Assembly: GCA_902786505.1 (NCBI GenBank)
Contig: CADACS010000013.1
Span: 1-60,640, forward strand
Source: an uncultured Planctomycetota bacterium
GTDB lineage: Bacteria; Planctomycetota; Planctomycetia; Pirellulales; Thermoguttaceae
Direction: 5' to 3'
Length of the DNA stretch: 60,640 bases
A program made the position numbers and the translations under genes. Under the pieces are notes generated by a model that was not told the DNA's origin, did not search any database, and was given only the letters and a program-made list of their open reading frames with translations. Shown here piece after piece: positions 38,801-48,280 of the stretch (positions within the stretch are counted from its first letter, which is position 1; every line of letters begins with the position of its first letter).

Positions 38801-39061
38801 GTCGCAAACTTCTGTTACACCGGCTGGAAGAACAATCGACTTCAAAGAAGAACAACCTAAAAATGCACGGTCGCCAATACTCGTAAGACTGTCTGGAAGG
38901 GTAATAGAAACCAAAGAAGCGCACGTTGCAAAGGCCCATTCTCCAATATGAGTAACCCCTTCCGGCACGGTAAACTCTTTAGCGTCTCTATTACCAAAAG
39001 ACTTAAAAGTTTTCCCGTCTTCACTAACGCTGTAAGACTTATTTTCTTCGATATCGGCCAT
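35807..39061 (-). CDS. BspA-like leucine-rich repeat protein (array member H, AT-rich)
   Basis: A 1084-residue protein, start ATG at 39061 with AGGA upstream. N-cap SEDGKTFKSFGNRDAKEFTV, then more than thirty LRR_5 units and six hairpin modules (for example GVLYTKDVRTLLNYPAGKRE). A segment of about 100 residues that is not LRR (helical and charged: YYQELLKNKALEEETERH, LSAQLNGLLSSSYLELKK) interrupts the repeats in the last third. The C-cap is reduced (YAPAGSKVEELAESFKFLF). The gene is clearly more AT-rich than its flanks and uses more AAA, AAT and ATT codons. This suggests a separate origin from the GC-rich members or loss of selection on codon use. No export signal. Confidence 0.86.
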   Translation of the reverse strand: MADIEENKSYSVSEDGKTFKSFGNRDAKEFTVPEGVTHIGEWAFATCASLVSITLPDSLTSIGDRAFLGCSSLKSIVLPAGVTEVCDGAFDYCASLEKIEVDRNNSKYCSLDGVLYTKDFRTLLCYPAGKKDEHFHVPESVTSISRLAFWGCSSLKSILLPASLKEFGDVVFYDCASLEKIETDKNNPNYCSFDGVLYTKDVRTLLNYPAGKREEYFQVPESVTNIARHAFCDCSSLKSIALPDCLKDIGDGAFVNCASLVSIDLPDSLQELGEGAFDGCTSLSSINLPANLTEIGDVTFYGCTSLTSIGFPNSLTCIGEQAFKDCSSLSSISLPENLKRVGDYAFWGCTSLSSVSFPACLTEIGDVAFYGCSSLAAINLPTNLKNIGCRTFKHCSSLKLITFPEILESIGDHAFGGCTSLKSIHLPDSLTNIGDFAFSRCSSLSSVYLPVNLASIGKGAFDGCSSLKEIEVDANNPKYSSIGGVLYTKDGTTIIKSPEERELNTYFISASVEKIDENAFSGNLSLQQFDVDGDNPNYCHVHGVLFTRDRKTLVRYPAGRNMEEYTVPTSVERISEGAFSSCKSLRTINLSKDIKNIELATFKDCISLESITLPEGVESIGEDAFRGCVALKTISIPESVTSIEKTAFFQCRSLESIVLPKRVSIIDEWTFRSCSSLKEIILPAGVTEIRYGSFSDCTSLQTIDIPNNVTYIGEEAFSGCSSLKNINFLPDDVATDKGSFKKYSLWPLLLYYQELLKNKALEEETERHSHFKKNSHINDLSAQLNGLLSSSYLELKKNTHSWKPTFISDLMSMDKNSNFKVISSLATRRGAAHTATIGDFAFKNCKSLTSLNFPKDVVSIGKGVFNGCRSLNVVVLSENVSTVAPDAFDGCPALEAIYVKPGNRTYFSEDGVLFTSNNNKKIIIRVPEGRKVRKYIVPFGVEEIGEYAFRNCSYLEAIILPETIEYIWERSLSCTSSLKSIAVLNGRGVFFSLDGVLFSRLQDGKIFLFKWPEGKEERTYIIPHFVEGVVPSAFKDSKYLNSIVIPKNVTEIESETLGGLIVYAPAGSKVEELAESFKFLFYRI

Positions 39062-39488
39062 TCCAATTCTTCCTAATCTCAATCGAACCAAAGGGCGCCT
39101 CGCAAAAAATTCGAGGCGGAATCTTCATTGTATTGGGCCGCTAACGCCGTCTCAAGCAAATACGACGGAAAACACGCCTCTCAAAGCTATTTTGGCGTCA
39201 ACAGATTTGTCAAAAATACTGCAACTAACAAAAATCGTCATACGGGCTTGAGACACACATGCCATACATTCCCTAAAACCGTCAGACTCACACGTCCCCT
39301 ACGCGCCTTTTCCCCCAAGTCTCACACCCTGACGTCAAAAAGATAAAAAATTATTTTTTTCTCGAAATACGCCGCCGTTTTCGTTGATTTTTCCCGCGAA
39401 ATCTTTTATATTCTTTCAACTGGCGCGTACCCCGGCGCCCGCGCAGATTTGCGCAATTTTGTATTGTCGACTGGAACTTAACCTCGTT
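39062..39488. other. Intergenic region at right border of the LRR array
   Basis: No gene supported. A CGCCTCG/CGAGGCG hairpin lies at 39096-39118 in the leader of LRR member H, and a consensus TTGACA on the minus strand at about 39207-39212 lacks a good -10. An open plus-strand frame begins at 39384 but is only the upstream extension of the GH10-like gene. Confidence 0.45.
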
Positions 39489-41246
39489 ATGGGCGAATTT
39501 CAATTCTTTTATCCCGCCAACGAACTTGATTCGGCGTTAGCGAAGCGCGTCTTCGTTACTAAGCGTATGCGCTATCCGGTCGAATCGCACGCCCGCGTAA
39601 AAGACTTGGACGGTTCGCGCCGCGTTCTTACCGTCCGTACGGCGACGCCGGAATCGGGCGCGCTCTATATTCCGCATGTCGCGCGCGACGGCAGTTTCTT
39701 TTTCGTATCGACGGAAACGCTCCCTTGCGACGGCAACCGTTTTTCGCTCTTTCTCGAACTTGCCCGCGGTCAACTCTCGCGCATTTTGCGCAAGCAGAGC
39801 GACTGGACGAGCGTCGGATTCCGCCCCTCGTCGGGCATGCGCTCGTCGATCCGAAAAGCGGTTCGCCGATTCGCGGAGCTCGCAACGCTCGACTACGGCG
39901 CGCCCGAATTCGACGCGCGCAGCGTCGCGACCTTTCGCATGCTGACCGACCTGAGTCTCCGCCTCAACGAACAGTTCCTCTCCAACGTACTCGACGCGCG
40001 CCGCAAACTCGTTAATCCGTGGACGACCCGGTTCGGTTTCACCGTCGATCTCAATTCCCCGTGGGAAGAAACGTACGACCAAGCCTTTCTGCCGCAAAAC
40101 GGCAGGCGCCGATCTAAAATTGACCCCGTTTTCCAAACGTTCAATCCGGAATTCGGATGGCGGGAAATCGAACCGGAACCGGGCGTCTACGACTGGTCGC
40201 TCCTCGACGCGGCGCTCGAAAGCGCCGAAAAGCGCGGTCTGCAGATCACCATGGGGCCGCTTCTGCGATGGGGCTCCAAGCCGCCGGCGTTTGTGGATCG
40301 CCTTAACGCCAAGGAAATACTCGACCGTTTTAGAAAATACGTCGACGCGCTCGTTACGCATGTCGGACCGCGCGCCAACCGCTGGATCGTCGCGACGAAC
40401 GTCGAATCGAAACTCGACGTGCCGCCTATCGAAACGCGGCTCGTCGTCGCGGCTAAGACGGCGTTCCAAATTCGCGCTATGCGCCCGAAAGCGGAGATTT
40501 TCCTCGGTTTCGAGCTGCCGTTCGGCGATCCCGGGCGACGTGGCGCGCTCGAAATGTCGGGCTACGATCTCGCGACGCGCGTCGCCAGACGCAACGTGTT
40601 CGACGGATTCTATCTCGAAGTGAATTTCGGCGAGACGACCATTAGCTCCGCGCCCCCCGATCCCATGGAGATGCACCGGTTCTTCGATCGCTGGAGCAGT
40701 CTCGGCGTCCCGCTGTGTATTGGGACATCCTGTCCGAGCGCGCCGACGACGCAGTACGCCGTACAAGACGCCGCGACGCAGCAGCTTGACGCGATAACAA
40801 CCGCCAAGGCGGCGGCGAATCCGGAGTTCCTGCGCCAGTGGGCGGAACGCCAATACGCCGAGGGCGGGCTGCTTTCGTCGTCCCCGGAAGAGGAGAGTTT
40901 CGAGAACTCCGTCTGGACCGAAAGGAACCAGCGCGAAACGGCGCGCAGATTCTTTGCGACCGCGCTCTCACGCCGCTGCGTCGAAGAGATTATCTGGACG
41001 CGCTGGCAGGATAAACCGTATCGGTACGCCAACGAGCCGTCGACTCACTTGACCGATACCGACGACGGCGAACGCGATACGGAAGTCGAAGAAGAAAAAG
41101 AGAAGAACTCAACCCTCACCTGCCTCGGAGAATTCGATTCCCGCGATCCCGACCGTTTCCCAACGTCCGGTATTTTCGACGAAAACCAAAATCCAAAAGC
41201 CACGCTTCACAAACTCGCGGCGATGCGCCGCGCCTATATCGACTAA
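39489..41246 (+). CDS. GH10-like (xylanase-fold) protein with apparently missing catalytic residues
   Basis: A 585-residue protein. About 200 N-terminal residues of unknown fold precede a TIM-barrel part that follows family 10 xylanases: GWREIEPEPGVYDWSLLDAAL (residue about 220) matches the EP-G-Y-F/W--D signature, and GPLLRWGSKPPAFV matches GHTLVWHSQ-P-WV. At the acid/base site, xylanases have WDVVNE; here it is WIVATNVES. At the nucleophile strand, ITELD is replaced by CIGTSCPSA (about 409). The catalytic pair therefore seems lost or moved and activity is doubtful. No signal peptide with this start; the ATG at 39489 is used because the extension to 39384 has no SD. It ends 10 nt before gspK. 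Confidence 0.72.
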   Translation: MGEFQFFYPANELDSALAKRVFVTKRMRYPVESHARVKDLDGSRRVLTVRTATPESGALYIPHVARDGSFFFVSTETLPCDGNRFSLFLELARGQLSRILRKQSDWTSVGFRPSSGMRSSIRKAVRRFAELATLDYGAPEFDARSVATFRMLTDLSLRLNEQFLSNVLDARRKLVNPWTTRFGFTVDLNSPWEETYDQAFLPQNGRRRSKIDPVFQTFNPEFGWREIEPEPGVYDWSLLDAALESAEKRGLQITMGPLLRWGSKPPAFVDRLNAKEILDRFRKYVDALVTHVGPRANRWIVATNVESKLDVPPIETRLVVAAKTAFQIRAMRPKAEIFLGFELPFGDPGRRGALEMSGYDLATRVARRNVFDGFYLEVNFGETTISSAPPDPMEMHRFFDRWSSLGVPLCIGTSCPSAPTTQYAVQDAATQQLDAITTAKAAANPEFLRQWAERQYAEGGLLSSSPEEESFENSVWTERNQRETARRFFATALSRRCVEEIIWTRWQDKPYRYANEPSTHLTDTDDGERDTEVEEEKEKNSTLTCLGEFDSRDPDRFPTSGIFDENQNPKATLHKLAAMRRAYID

Positions 41247-41256
41247 CGCGCCCAAT

Positions 41257-43668
41257 ATGAACCGTCTCCACCACGTAAAGTCTGCGCGCGCCGCAAGACG
41301 CGGCGTCATGCTGCTCATCGTAACGCTCGTTTTAGCGGCGCTTACGCTTAGCGGCGCCGCGCTTGTTACGCTCATGAAGACGGAACGGCAGGCGACGAAT
41401 ACGCGCGGGCGCGCCTCGCTCGTTAAGAGCGTCGATCGGTCCGCAGTAACGTTCCTCATCGCCGCGGTCGAATCGAGCAAAGCGGAACGCGCGCAGTTCG
41501 GCGGCCTTTACGACAATCCGAAATACTTCTGCGCCGTGCCCATTCTGACGACCGACGAAGGGGGCGAAGACACGTCCCGATTCACGGTCCTCTCGCCGAA
41601 GTTCGAAGACGCGCGCATAACCGGCGTCCGGTACGGTCTGGTAGACGAATCGACGCGTCTCAATTTAGAGGCGATTCTCGAGTGGGACAGGGAAACGCCG
41701 GGAACGGGCCGCGAAGTTCTCATGAAGCTGCCCGGCATGACAGCCAACGCCGCGGACTCGATTCTCGACTGGATCGATCCGGACGAAAACGCGCGTCCGA
41801 ACGGCGCCGAAGCAAGATATTATTCCGAAAAGAAACTCCCGTACAGCCCGCGCAACGCCGTGCCCGTCTTTCTCGAAGAACTGCTTCTCGCGCGCGGAGT
41901 AACGCGTTCGCAGCTCTACGGTTCCGACGAATCGTTTACTTACGGCGCCGAAGACGCGGAGTCGGAAGAGGAACGCGCGCTCGGCGGCTCGCTCTCGCTC
42001 GGGTCCTTTGAGACCGACCGGCCGAGAAACGACGACGCGACTCCGTGGAAAGAGCTGCTCACCGTCTTCAGCGCGGAAAAAGACGTCGACCCGCAAGGGG
42101 AAGCGCGCGTCGACCTCAACGGAACCGATCTCCAGTTCCTCTATCGCGAACTGGCGTCGCGCGTCGGCGACGATCTCGCGAAATTCGTCGTGCTCTACCG
42201 CCAGTACGGGCCGCGCGTGTCGAACGAAAGTTCCGGCCAGAGCGCCAACGCGTCGAACCGCCGCCAGAACCGTTCGGCGCGAACCCGAACGTCGGGATAT
42301 ATCGCCGGAGCAAACGCGCGAACGAACGCGCAAACAAACGCGCAGGCCGACTCGTCGCTCACGCGCGGCTCGCTCCAAAACGCGACGCTCGACTACGACG
42401 TTCAGCCGACGGCGACGCTTCAGACGCCGCTCGATCTCGTCGGCGCGTCCGTCGCGGTCGGAAACGTCGAATACGCGTCCCCCATCTCCGCCGAAGTGAC
42501 AAGCGCTAACAACGACAAAATCTTTCAGCTGCTCGACTACTGCTCGACCAGTCCGTCGACGACAATCGTCGGACGCGTCAATATCAACGCGGCGCCGCGC
42601 GAGGTTATCGCCGCGATACCCGGTCTGTCGGCCGCCGACGCGCAGAAGATCATAAGCAACAGGCCCGATCTGGACAAAGAGCTCCCCAGCGACTACCGGC
42701 ACGCGGCGTGGCTCTATACGAAAAAACTCGTCGATCTGCCGACGATGCGCAAGCTCTACAATAAGACGTGCGCGCAAGGGGACGTCTATCGCGCCCAGGT
42801 CGTCGGATTCCTCGACGGCGCCGACGACACGGCGCGCGCGGAAGTCGTCGTCGACGGCTCGACCATCCCGCCGCGGCAGGTCTTCTATAAAGATCTAACG
42901 ACGCTCGGAAAAGGATTTAACGCCGCCGTGCTGCTGGGCGGTCTTACGGCGGACGACGCGCAAAACGGGCTCGACGGAACTAGCGCCGACGGCTCGGCAG
43001 ACGTCGCGTCCTTTGATCTTATCGATATCGAAAACGCGCGCGCGTCCGGCTATAACGTCAACGCGAACCGGGCCGCCGATCCGTTTGCCGCGATCGACTC
43101 GGTCGTCGACAGAGCGAACGCCGAATTGGGGCTCGACCCGTCGGCCGGCCAAGATATGACGGCTAGCGCGTTTGGAACGGCGCCCGATCCGACGGCGGCA
43201 AATAACGGCGCGCTCGGCGGCGCCGATTCGTTCGCAACGGGCGACGCCGCGACCGCGGTCGGCGGCGAGACGGCCGGTTCCGAACCGACGCGCCGCGAAC
43301 GGATGCTCGATTCCCTTCAGCAGGCGCGGCGTCAGCGTCAGACGCGCTACGACAGTCTCGCGAACGCGAATCGGCAGGAGGCGCAGGAACCGCAAGCGGC
43401 GCAGGAGACGACCGAGCCCGCGCAAGAGCCGGAATACTCCGTTCCGACTCCGCGAACGAACCAAACAAACCGAACGAACCGAACGCAGCCCGAAGAACAG
43501 GAATCGGGCGGCGGAACGGAGACCGGCGGCCGCGCGTCGGGCGGAAACGCCGACTCCGACGGTCCTGCGGCGCGGCGCGCTAGACTGCTCGAAACGCTGC
43601 GCGCCGCGCGGGAACAGCGGCAGTCGCGCTATTCCTCCGAAACAGAAGCCGGGGAATCGGAACCGTAG
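41257..43668 (+). CDS. gspK: Type II secretion minor pseudopilin GspK
   Basis: An 803-residue protein. A basic start and RRGVMLLIVTLVLAALTLSGAAL form the type IV pilin-like N-terminal helix (G16/V17 before the hydrophobic stretch; the usual Glu+5 is not obvious). The GspK core follows: ESTRLNLEAIL, AADSILDWIDPDENARPNGAE, YSPRNAVPVFLEELLLARGV. A helix-hairpin-helix-like second half reads NINAAPREVIAAIPGLSAADAQKII. The last 250 residues are low-complexity Ala/Gln/Arg/Thr, not found in ordinary GspK (about 300-350 residues). GspK caps the pseudopilus tip with GspI/J. Other T2SS genes are not here. Confidence 0.82.
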   Translation: MNRLHHVKSARAARRGVMLLIVTLVLAALTLSGAALVTLMKTERQATNTRGRASLVKSVDRSAVTFLIAAVESSKAERAQFGGLYDNPKYFCAVPILTTDEGGEDTSRFTVLSPKFEDARITGVRYGLVDESTRLNLEAILEWDRETPGTGREVLMKLPGMTANAADSILDWIDPDENARPNGAEARYYSEKKLPYSPRNAVPVFLEELLLARGVTRSQLYGSDESFTYGAEDAESEEERALGGSLSLGSFETDRPRNDDATPWKELLTVFSAEKDVDPQGEARVDLNGTDLQFLYRELASRVGDDLAKFVVLYRQYGPRVSNESSGQSANASNRRQNRSARTRTSGYIAGANARTNAQTNAQADSSLTRGSLQNATLDYDVQPTATLQTPLDLVGASVAVGNVEYASPISAEVTSANNDKIFQLLDYCSTSPSTTIVGRVNINAAPREVIAAIPGLSAADAQKIISNRPDLDKELPSDYRHAAWLYTKKLVDLPTMRKLYNKTCAQGDVYRAQVVGFLDGADDTARAEVVVDGSTIPPRQVFYKDLTTLGKGFNAAVLLGGLTADDAQNGLDGTSADGSADVASFDLIDIENARASGYNVNANRAADPFAAIDSVVDRANAELGLDPSAGQDMTASAFGTAPDPTAANNGALGGADSFATGDAATAVGGETAGSEPTRRERMLDSLQQARRQRQTRYDSLANANRQEAQEPQAAQETTEPAQEPEYSVPTPRTNQTNRTNRTQPEEQESGGGTETGGRASGGNADSDGPAARRARLLETLRAAREQRQSRYSSETEAGESEP

Positions 43669-43712
43669 CGCCGACGATTTTTAAAAAAAGACGAAAATAG
43701 AAAAAAGAGACC

Positions 43713-43740
43713 TTGCCAAGCGGACGTTTTCGTTTAGAAT
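43713..43740 (+). promoter_or_regulatory. Promoter of tRNA-Ile
   Basis: TTGCCA at 43713-43718, 16-bp spacer, TAGAAT at 43735-43740, 50 nt before the tRNA. The same TAGAAT -10 is used before tRNA-Val. Confidence 0.7.
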
Positions 43741-43790
43741 TTCGCTCAGCGCAACGGGGTTTTAACCGCGAGGTTGAGGCTTTGCGACGC

Positions 43791-43865
43791 GGGCGCGTAG
43801 CTCAGTTTGGTTAGAGCGCAGCCCTGATAAGGCTGAGGTCCATGGTCCGAATCCATGTGCGCCCA
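43791..43865 (+). tRNA. tRNA-Ile (anticodon GAT)
   Basis: A 75-nt cloverleaf: acceptor GGGCGCG/TGCGCCC with G7-U66, D-arm GCTC/GAGC, anticodon stem CAGCC/GGCTG around loop CTGATAA, and T-stem CATGG/CCATG. The T-loop is TCCGAAT: position 55, almost always U (pseudouridine), is C. No encoded CCA. Confidence 0.93.
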
Positions 43866-43965
43866 CTTTCATTAGAGTTTCGGCTCAAGGTCGGAGCTCT
43901 TTTTTTCTATCTTCTACCGGCTCCGCCTCTTCGGCGTTCGTTCTTTCTTCAAAAGGAAAAATCTC

Positions 43966-45267
43966 ATGAAAAGATCGTTGCAGGTTGGCCTTATTGGATT
44001 TGGCATGATCGGAAAGGTTCACGCGTACGGGTACGCGACGCTCCCTTATTACGCGCCGAAATTAACGGTCGCGCCTAATATTGCCTGCGTCGTTACCAGC
44101 TCTTACGCGACCGCGCAAGCGGCGCGGGAGACGGTCGGATGCAAAACTTTCGATATCGACTACCGCCGGGTTACCGAGAATCCCGATATCGACGTCGTGC
44201 ATATCTGCACGCCGAACGCGCGGCACTTCATGGCGCTCCTCTCCGCGATCGAACACGGCAAACATATCTACTGCGAAAAACCGGTCGTCTCAAACGTTCT
44301 CGAGGCGAAAATGATTCGCGAGGCGCTCGACCGGCGCGGCGTCGACGGAACCCCTGTCTATCGCGGCGTCACGCAAACGGCGTTCCACATGCGCGGCTTC
44401 CCGGCAATCCGGCGCGCCAAAGAGCTCATTGACGCGGGCAGGCTCGGGCAAATTCTGCGCTATCACGTCGGATACTATCATTCGAGTCTGCTCTCGCCGA
44501 CGGCGCCCTTTCGCTGGAAGCACGCCGAAGGGGGCGGCGTCATTCTTGATCTGGCGTCGCACGCGGTCGATCTGGTCGACTACCTAATCGGCTTGCCGCG
44601 CGCGCTCGTCGCGCAGACGACGACCGCGACGCCGCGCCGCCCGATTCGCGCGCTCAATCCCGGCGAAAAACTGCGGGACGTCCCGTCGAAGCCGGTCGTC
44701 GTCGAAGACTCCGTTACGGTTATGACGCGCGGACTTGACCGCCAGTCGGCCGCCAAGACGGTTCCCATGCTCCAGAGCGACGAACTGCGCGAATACCCCG
44801 ACAACGCGGCGTGTTCCGAAAAATTCCGCATGCCGCTCGCGGTCGCCGATCCGGATAACGGCGCGGCCGTAACGGGCGTGATCGAGGCGACGAAACTCGC
44901 GTCCGGCGCGGAAGACGAGCTGCGAATCGATATCTCCGGGACGCGGGGCGCGCTCCGGTTTTCGCTCATGGATCCTCATTACCTGGAATTCTGCGACGCG
45001 ACCGTTCCTCCGCAGGTCAACGGGGGCGGCTACGGCTGGCTCCGAATCGCGTGCGGCGCGCGATACGGCGAGCCGAACTGCGATTTTCCGTCCCCGAAAT
45101 CGACGACAGGATGGGTCCGCGCGCACGTCGCGTCCCTCGCCTCGTTCTACGGCGCACTCGAACGTGGAGAACAGGCCTCTCCTTCTCTCGAACAGGGACT
45201 CCGCGTTCAGGACGCGCTCTTCGCGATTCAGAAGTCCGCGCAAACGCGGGAATGGGCCCTGCTCTAA
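43966..45267 (+). CDS. Gfo/Idh/MocA family oxidoreductase (cytoplasmic)
   Basis: A 433-residue protein: N-terminal Rossmann domain with GLIGFGMIGKVHA (about 8-20), then VHICTPNARH and CEKPV (about 103-107), the family's catalytic lysine motif. The C-terminal alpha/beta domain contains GGGVILDLASHAVDLVDYLIG. It oxidises or isomerises a sugar, inositol or related compound with NAD(P); the substrate is not readable. No signal peptide, unlike the Tat paralogue at 19521. AAGGAAAAA precedes the ATG. It follows tRNA-Ile by 100 nt and may share its transcript. Confidence 0.9.
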   Translation: MKRSLQVGLIGFGMIGKVHAYGYATLPYYAPKLTVAPNIACVVTSSYATAQAARETVGCKTFDIDYRRVTENPDIDVVHICTPNARHFMALLSAIEHGKHIYCEKPVVSNVLEAKMIREALDRRGVDGTPVYRGVTQTAFHMRGFPAIRRAKELIDAGRLGQILRYHVGYYHSSLLSPTAPFRWKHAEGGGVILDLASHAVDLVDYLIGLPRALVAQTTTATPRRPIRALNPGEKLRDVPSKPVVVEDSVTVMTRGLDRQSAAKTVPMLQSDELREYPDNAACSEKFRMPLAVADPDNGAAVTGVIEATKLASGAEDELRIDISGTRGALRFSLMDPHYLEFCDATVPPQVNGGGYGWLRIACGARYGEPNCDFPSPKSTTGWVRAHVASLASFYGALERGEQASPSLEQGLRVQDALFAIQKSAQTREWALL

Positions 45268-45346
45268 TCTCAACCGCGCCGGCGAGTCTAAGGACGGCTC
45301 GGCGGCGCGCGTTTCGGCGACGCAATATACGTAAAAAGGATTCTTA

Positions 45347-47419
<2,073 letters not shown>

Positions 47420-47420
47420 C

Positions 47421-47445
47421 GGGCGCGGCGTAAAAAAACGCGCCC
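47421..47445 (+). terminator. Hairpin after uvrB
   Basis: GGGCGCG / CGCGCCC stem immediately after the stop codon, with an A-rich loop. There is no T-tract, so it may be weak or act mainly as an mRNA 3' end. Confidence 0.4.
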
Positions 47446-47469
47446 CATTATCATACGCGCCGTTCGCGG

Positions 47470-47475
47470 TATAAT
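47470..47475 (+). promoter_or_regulatory. Candidate -10 box of the corrinoid protein gene
   Basis: TATAAT preceded by GG; no recognisable -35 at 16-18 bp. It lies 54 bp before the ATG at 47530. Confidence 0.4.
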
Positions 47476-47529
47476 GTCGGCGTTAAATTCCAGCGGCGAC
47501 GTTCGCCGCGCGCAATCAGAAAGCCAAGT

Positions 47530-48180
47530 ATGTCCGAAGAACGTTCCGAACTCTACCAGAATATCGTCGACGGCGATTTCGACGAAGCTGCAGACTCGAC
47601 TCAGGCGCTGCTCGACGCCGGGCTGTCCCCCGGAGAAATACTCGACGGTCACGTCGTGCCCGCTATGGGCGAGGTCGGCAATCTCTTCGACGAGGGCGAA
47701 TATTTCGTGCCGGAACTCCTCATGGCGGCGAAAGCGGCGCAAGAGGCGATGGCGATTCTCAATCCGCTCCTGAAGCAGTCGGGCGCGGAACGCCAAGGCT
47801 GCGTCGTTATCGGCACGGTCAAAGGGGATATGCACGATATCGGCAAGAATCTCGTCGCCGCGACGCTCGAAGGAGCGGGGTTCGAGGTCGTCGATTTGGG
47901 CTGCAACGTTCCGCCGGAAAAATTCGTCGAAACGGTTCAGGCGCGCGGCGGCGCCAAGACGTTCGTCGCGATGTCCGCGCTCCTCACAACGACGATTCCG
48001 CAAATGAAAGCGACGATCGACGCGCTCGCGGCCGCCGGACTTTCTGAATCGACGCGAACTCTCGTCGGAGGCGCGCCCGTTACAAAAGAGTTTGCCGAAT
48101 CGATCGGCGCCGACGGCTACAGCGAAAGCGCGAACGAGTGCGTCGCCGTCGCCAAAGAACTCGCGGCGAATTGGCTGTAA
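47530..48180 (+). CDS. Corrinoid (B12-binding) protein of methyltransferase systems
   Basis: A 216-residue protein with the MtbC/MetH-cap architecture: helical B12-binding-2 domain (about 1-85; GEIFDEGEYFVPELLMAA-type segment) and a Rossmann-like B12-binding domain (about 90-216) with GDMHDIGKNLV, where His at about residue 102 ligates cobalt from below. It also has SALLTTT and VGGAPV. It carries a methyl group between a substrate methyltransferase and a second methyltransferase. No methyltransferase or activating ferredoxin gene adjoins it, so the substrate (methylamine, methanol or aromatic methyl ether type) is unknown. Confidence 0.92.
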   Translation: MSEERSELYQNIVDGDFDEAADSTQALLDAGLSPGEILDGHVVPAMGEVGNLFDEGEYFVPELLMAAKAAQEAMAILNPLLKQSGAERQGCVVIGTVKGDMHDIGKNLVAATLEGAGFEVVDLGCNVPPEKFVETVQARGGAKTFVAMSALLTTTIPQMKATIDALAAAGLSESTRTLVGGAPVTKEFAESIGADGYSESANECVAVAKELAANWL

Positions 48181-48211
48181 TCTCTCTTTCGTTTTCTTTC
48201 GCGACCGCGGT

Positions 48212-48250
48212 AAAAAAGCCGCGCCGACGCACTTTGCGCCGACGCGGCTT
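48212..48250. terminator. Terminator between corrinoid gene and FAD/Fe-S dehydrogenase
   Basis: AAGCCGCG / CGCGGCTT outer stem with an inner GCGCAAAGTGCG-like stem. On the minus strand it is followed by TTTTTTA, which suits the minus gene ending at 48281. On the plus side CTTCGTTT follows, so it may act both ways. Confidence 0.8.
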
Positions 48251-48280
48251 CTTCGTTTCCAAACCGCGCGTTCTGTAAAT

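Noticed and set aside
39384..39488. Upstream extension of the GH10-like protein as a signal peptide
   Set aside because: MIFPAKSFIFFQLARTPAPA is weakly hydrophobic and has no SD, but a real signal peptide cannot be fully excluded.
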